Origin: an uncultured Oligoflexia bacterium
GTDB lineage: Bacteria > Bdellovibrionota > Bacteriovoracia > Bacteriovoracales > Bacteriovoracaceae
DNA: 5,999 nt
Reading direction: 5' to 3'
Assembly: GCA_950060715.1 (NCBI GenBank)
Contig: CATLVA010000109.1
Location: forward strand, 1-5,999
A model generated the notes under the pieces. It did no database searches and was not told the DNA's origin. It saw only the letters and a program-made list of their open reading frames with translations. Shown here piece after piece: positions 5,600 to 5,999 of this stretch. Every line of letters starts with the position of its first letter. Positions within the stretch are counted from its first letter, which is position 1. The position numbers were made by a program, and so were the translations under genes.

Positions 5600-5999
5600 C
5601 TAGTAAAAATCTTTTGGATTGATTTCGTATTTTTCAATCTTTCTTAGTAGAGTCTTCTTAGGAATATTAGCATTCAACGCAGTTTGATTAATCTTTCCTT
5701 TATTAAGCCTCAAGGCTTGAACAATAAACTCTTCCTCAAATTGATCCTTAGCTTGTTGAAAGTCTAATTTAATTTCCCCACCTTCTTTGGTTGCAAAATT
5801 AAATTGATATTCATCACTAACATTTTCGGACTTGTCACGATCAAGAACTGAATCTTTGATTCCTTTAAAATCAATAATTGTGTCTTGTGTATCTACCGTC
5901 TCAACAATATCCTGATTGGTTATTTTTCCCGGAAGCGAACTTAGAGTAATTTGATCACTTGATTCCATAATGAAAGAGTGTTCAATTGTATTTCGAAGC
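5600..5999 (-). CDS. Sigma-54-dependent NtrC-family activator, C-terminal part (5' end outside window)
   Basis: Only the C-terminal 132 or so residues are in the window. The frame is open through the right edge: codons upstream of the ATG at 5968 read LRNTIEHSFI and continue into MESSDQITLSSLP. This matches the end of the AAA+ domain of sigma-54 activators (the usual pattern is 'GNVRELxNxIERaxil...I...dLP'), so the ATG at 5968 is internal, not the start. After the AAA+ end there is an acidic, low-conservation linker of about 55 residues. A Fis-type helix-turn-helix domain follows: LDFQQAKDQFEEEFIVQALR, then NKGKINQTALNANIPKKTLL and RKIEKYEINPKDF at the C-terminus. The family binds enhancer-like sites and drives sigma-54 RNA polymerase by ATP hydrolysis. 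Whether it has a receiver or other sensor domain cannot be seen here. Its TAG abuts the lspA ATG, so it is probably cotranscribed with lspA-lgt. Its targets are unknown. Confidence 0.9.
   Translation of the reverse strand, partial: LRNTIEHSFIMESSDQITLSSLPGKITNQDIVETVDTQDTIIDFKGIKDSVLDRDKSENVSDEYQFNFATKEGGEIKLDFQQAKDQFEEEFIVQALRLNKGKINQTALNANIPKKTLLRKIEKYEINPKDFY

Noticed and set aside
1..5999. Mobile elements, CRISPR arrays, tRNA/rRNA genes, riboswitches (including a cobalamin riboswitch before icmF)
   Set aside because: No repeats, transposase, cloverleaf or rRNA-like sequence was seen, and the 67-base icmF leader region is too short for a cobalamin riboswitch.

Overview
The window reads as ordinary, dense chromosome from an AT-rich Gram-negative bacterium. 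It has five genes packed head-to-tail on the minus strand and one convergent gene on the plus strand. Gene content and protein style (a Fis-type regulator C-terminus of the 'NIPKKTLLRKIEKY' kind, a fused IcmF mutase, a divergent 'GCCYG' Lgt, an FHA protein with a membrane tail) suggest a member of the Bdellovibrionota, perhaps near Bacteriovorax/Halobacteriovorax. This is inference from family resemblance only; no marker gene is present to prove it.

Layout, in minus-strand transcription order. At 5999-5600 is the C-terminal end of a sigma-54-dependent (NtrC-type) activator. Its reading frame stays open to the window edge, so the ATG at 5968 is internal. Its stop codon abuts lspA (5599-5078, signal peptidase II), which overlaps lgt (5088-4366, prolipoprotein diacylglyceryl transferase) by 11 bases. 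After a 67-base gap holding a plausible promoter and a good ribosome binding site come icmF (4298-1125, fused adenosylcobalamin-dependent isobutyryl-CoA mutase) and, joined by a TAATG stop/start overlap, a PduO-type cob(I)alamin adenosyltransferase gene (1125-553). On the plus strand, the end of an FHA-domain membrane protein (1-560) enters from the left edge. It converges on the adenosyltransferase gene, and the two 3' ends overlap by 8 bases.

Two functional modules are visible. lspA and lgt encode two consecutive steps of lipoprotein maturation: Lgt adds diacylglycerol to the lipobox cysteine, then LspA cleaves the signal peptide. icmF and the adenosyltransferase form a B12 module: the transferase makes the 5'-deoxyadenosylcobalamin that IcmF needs to interconvert isobutyryl-CoA and n-butyryl-CoA, and IcmF's built-in G-protein domain gates cofactor loading.

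I see no tRNA, rRNA, CRISPR array, insertion sequence, obvious repeat or convincing terminator. No stretch over 70 bases lacks a gene. I found no clear evidence of a new system. The points worth checking are residue-level departures in Lgt and IcmF, the truncated membrane domain of the FHA protein, and the unusually tight gene junctions.
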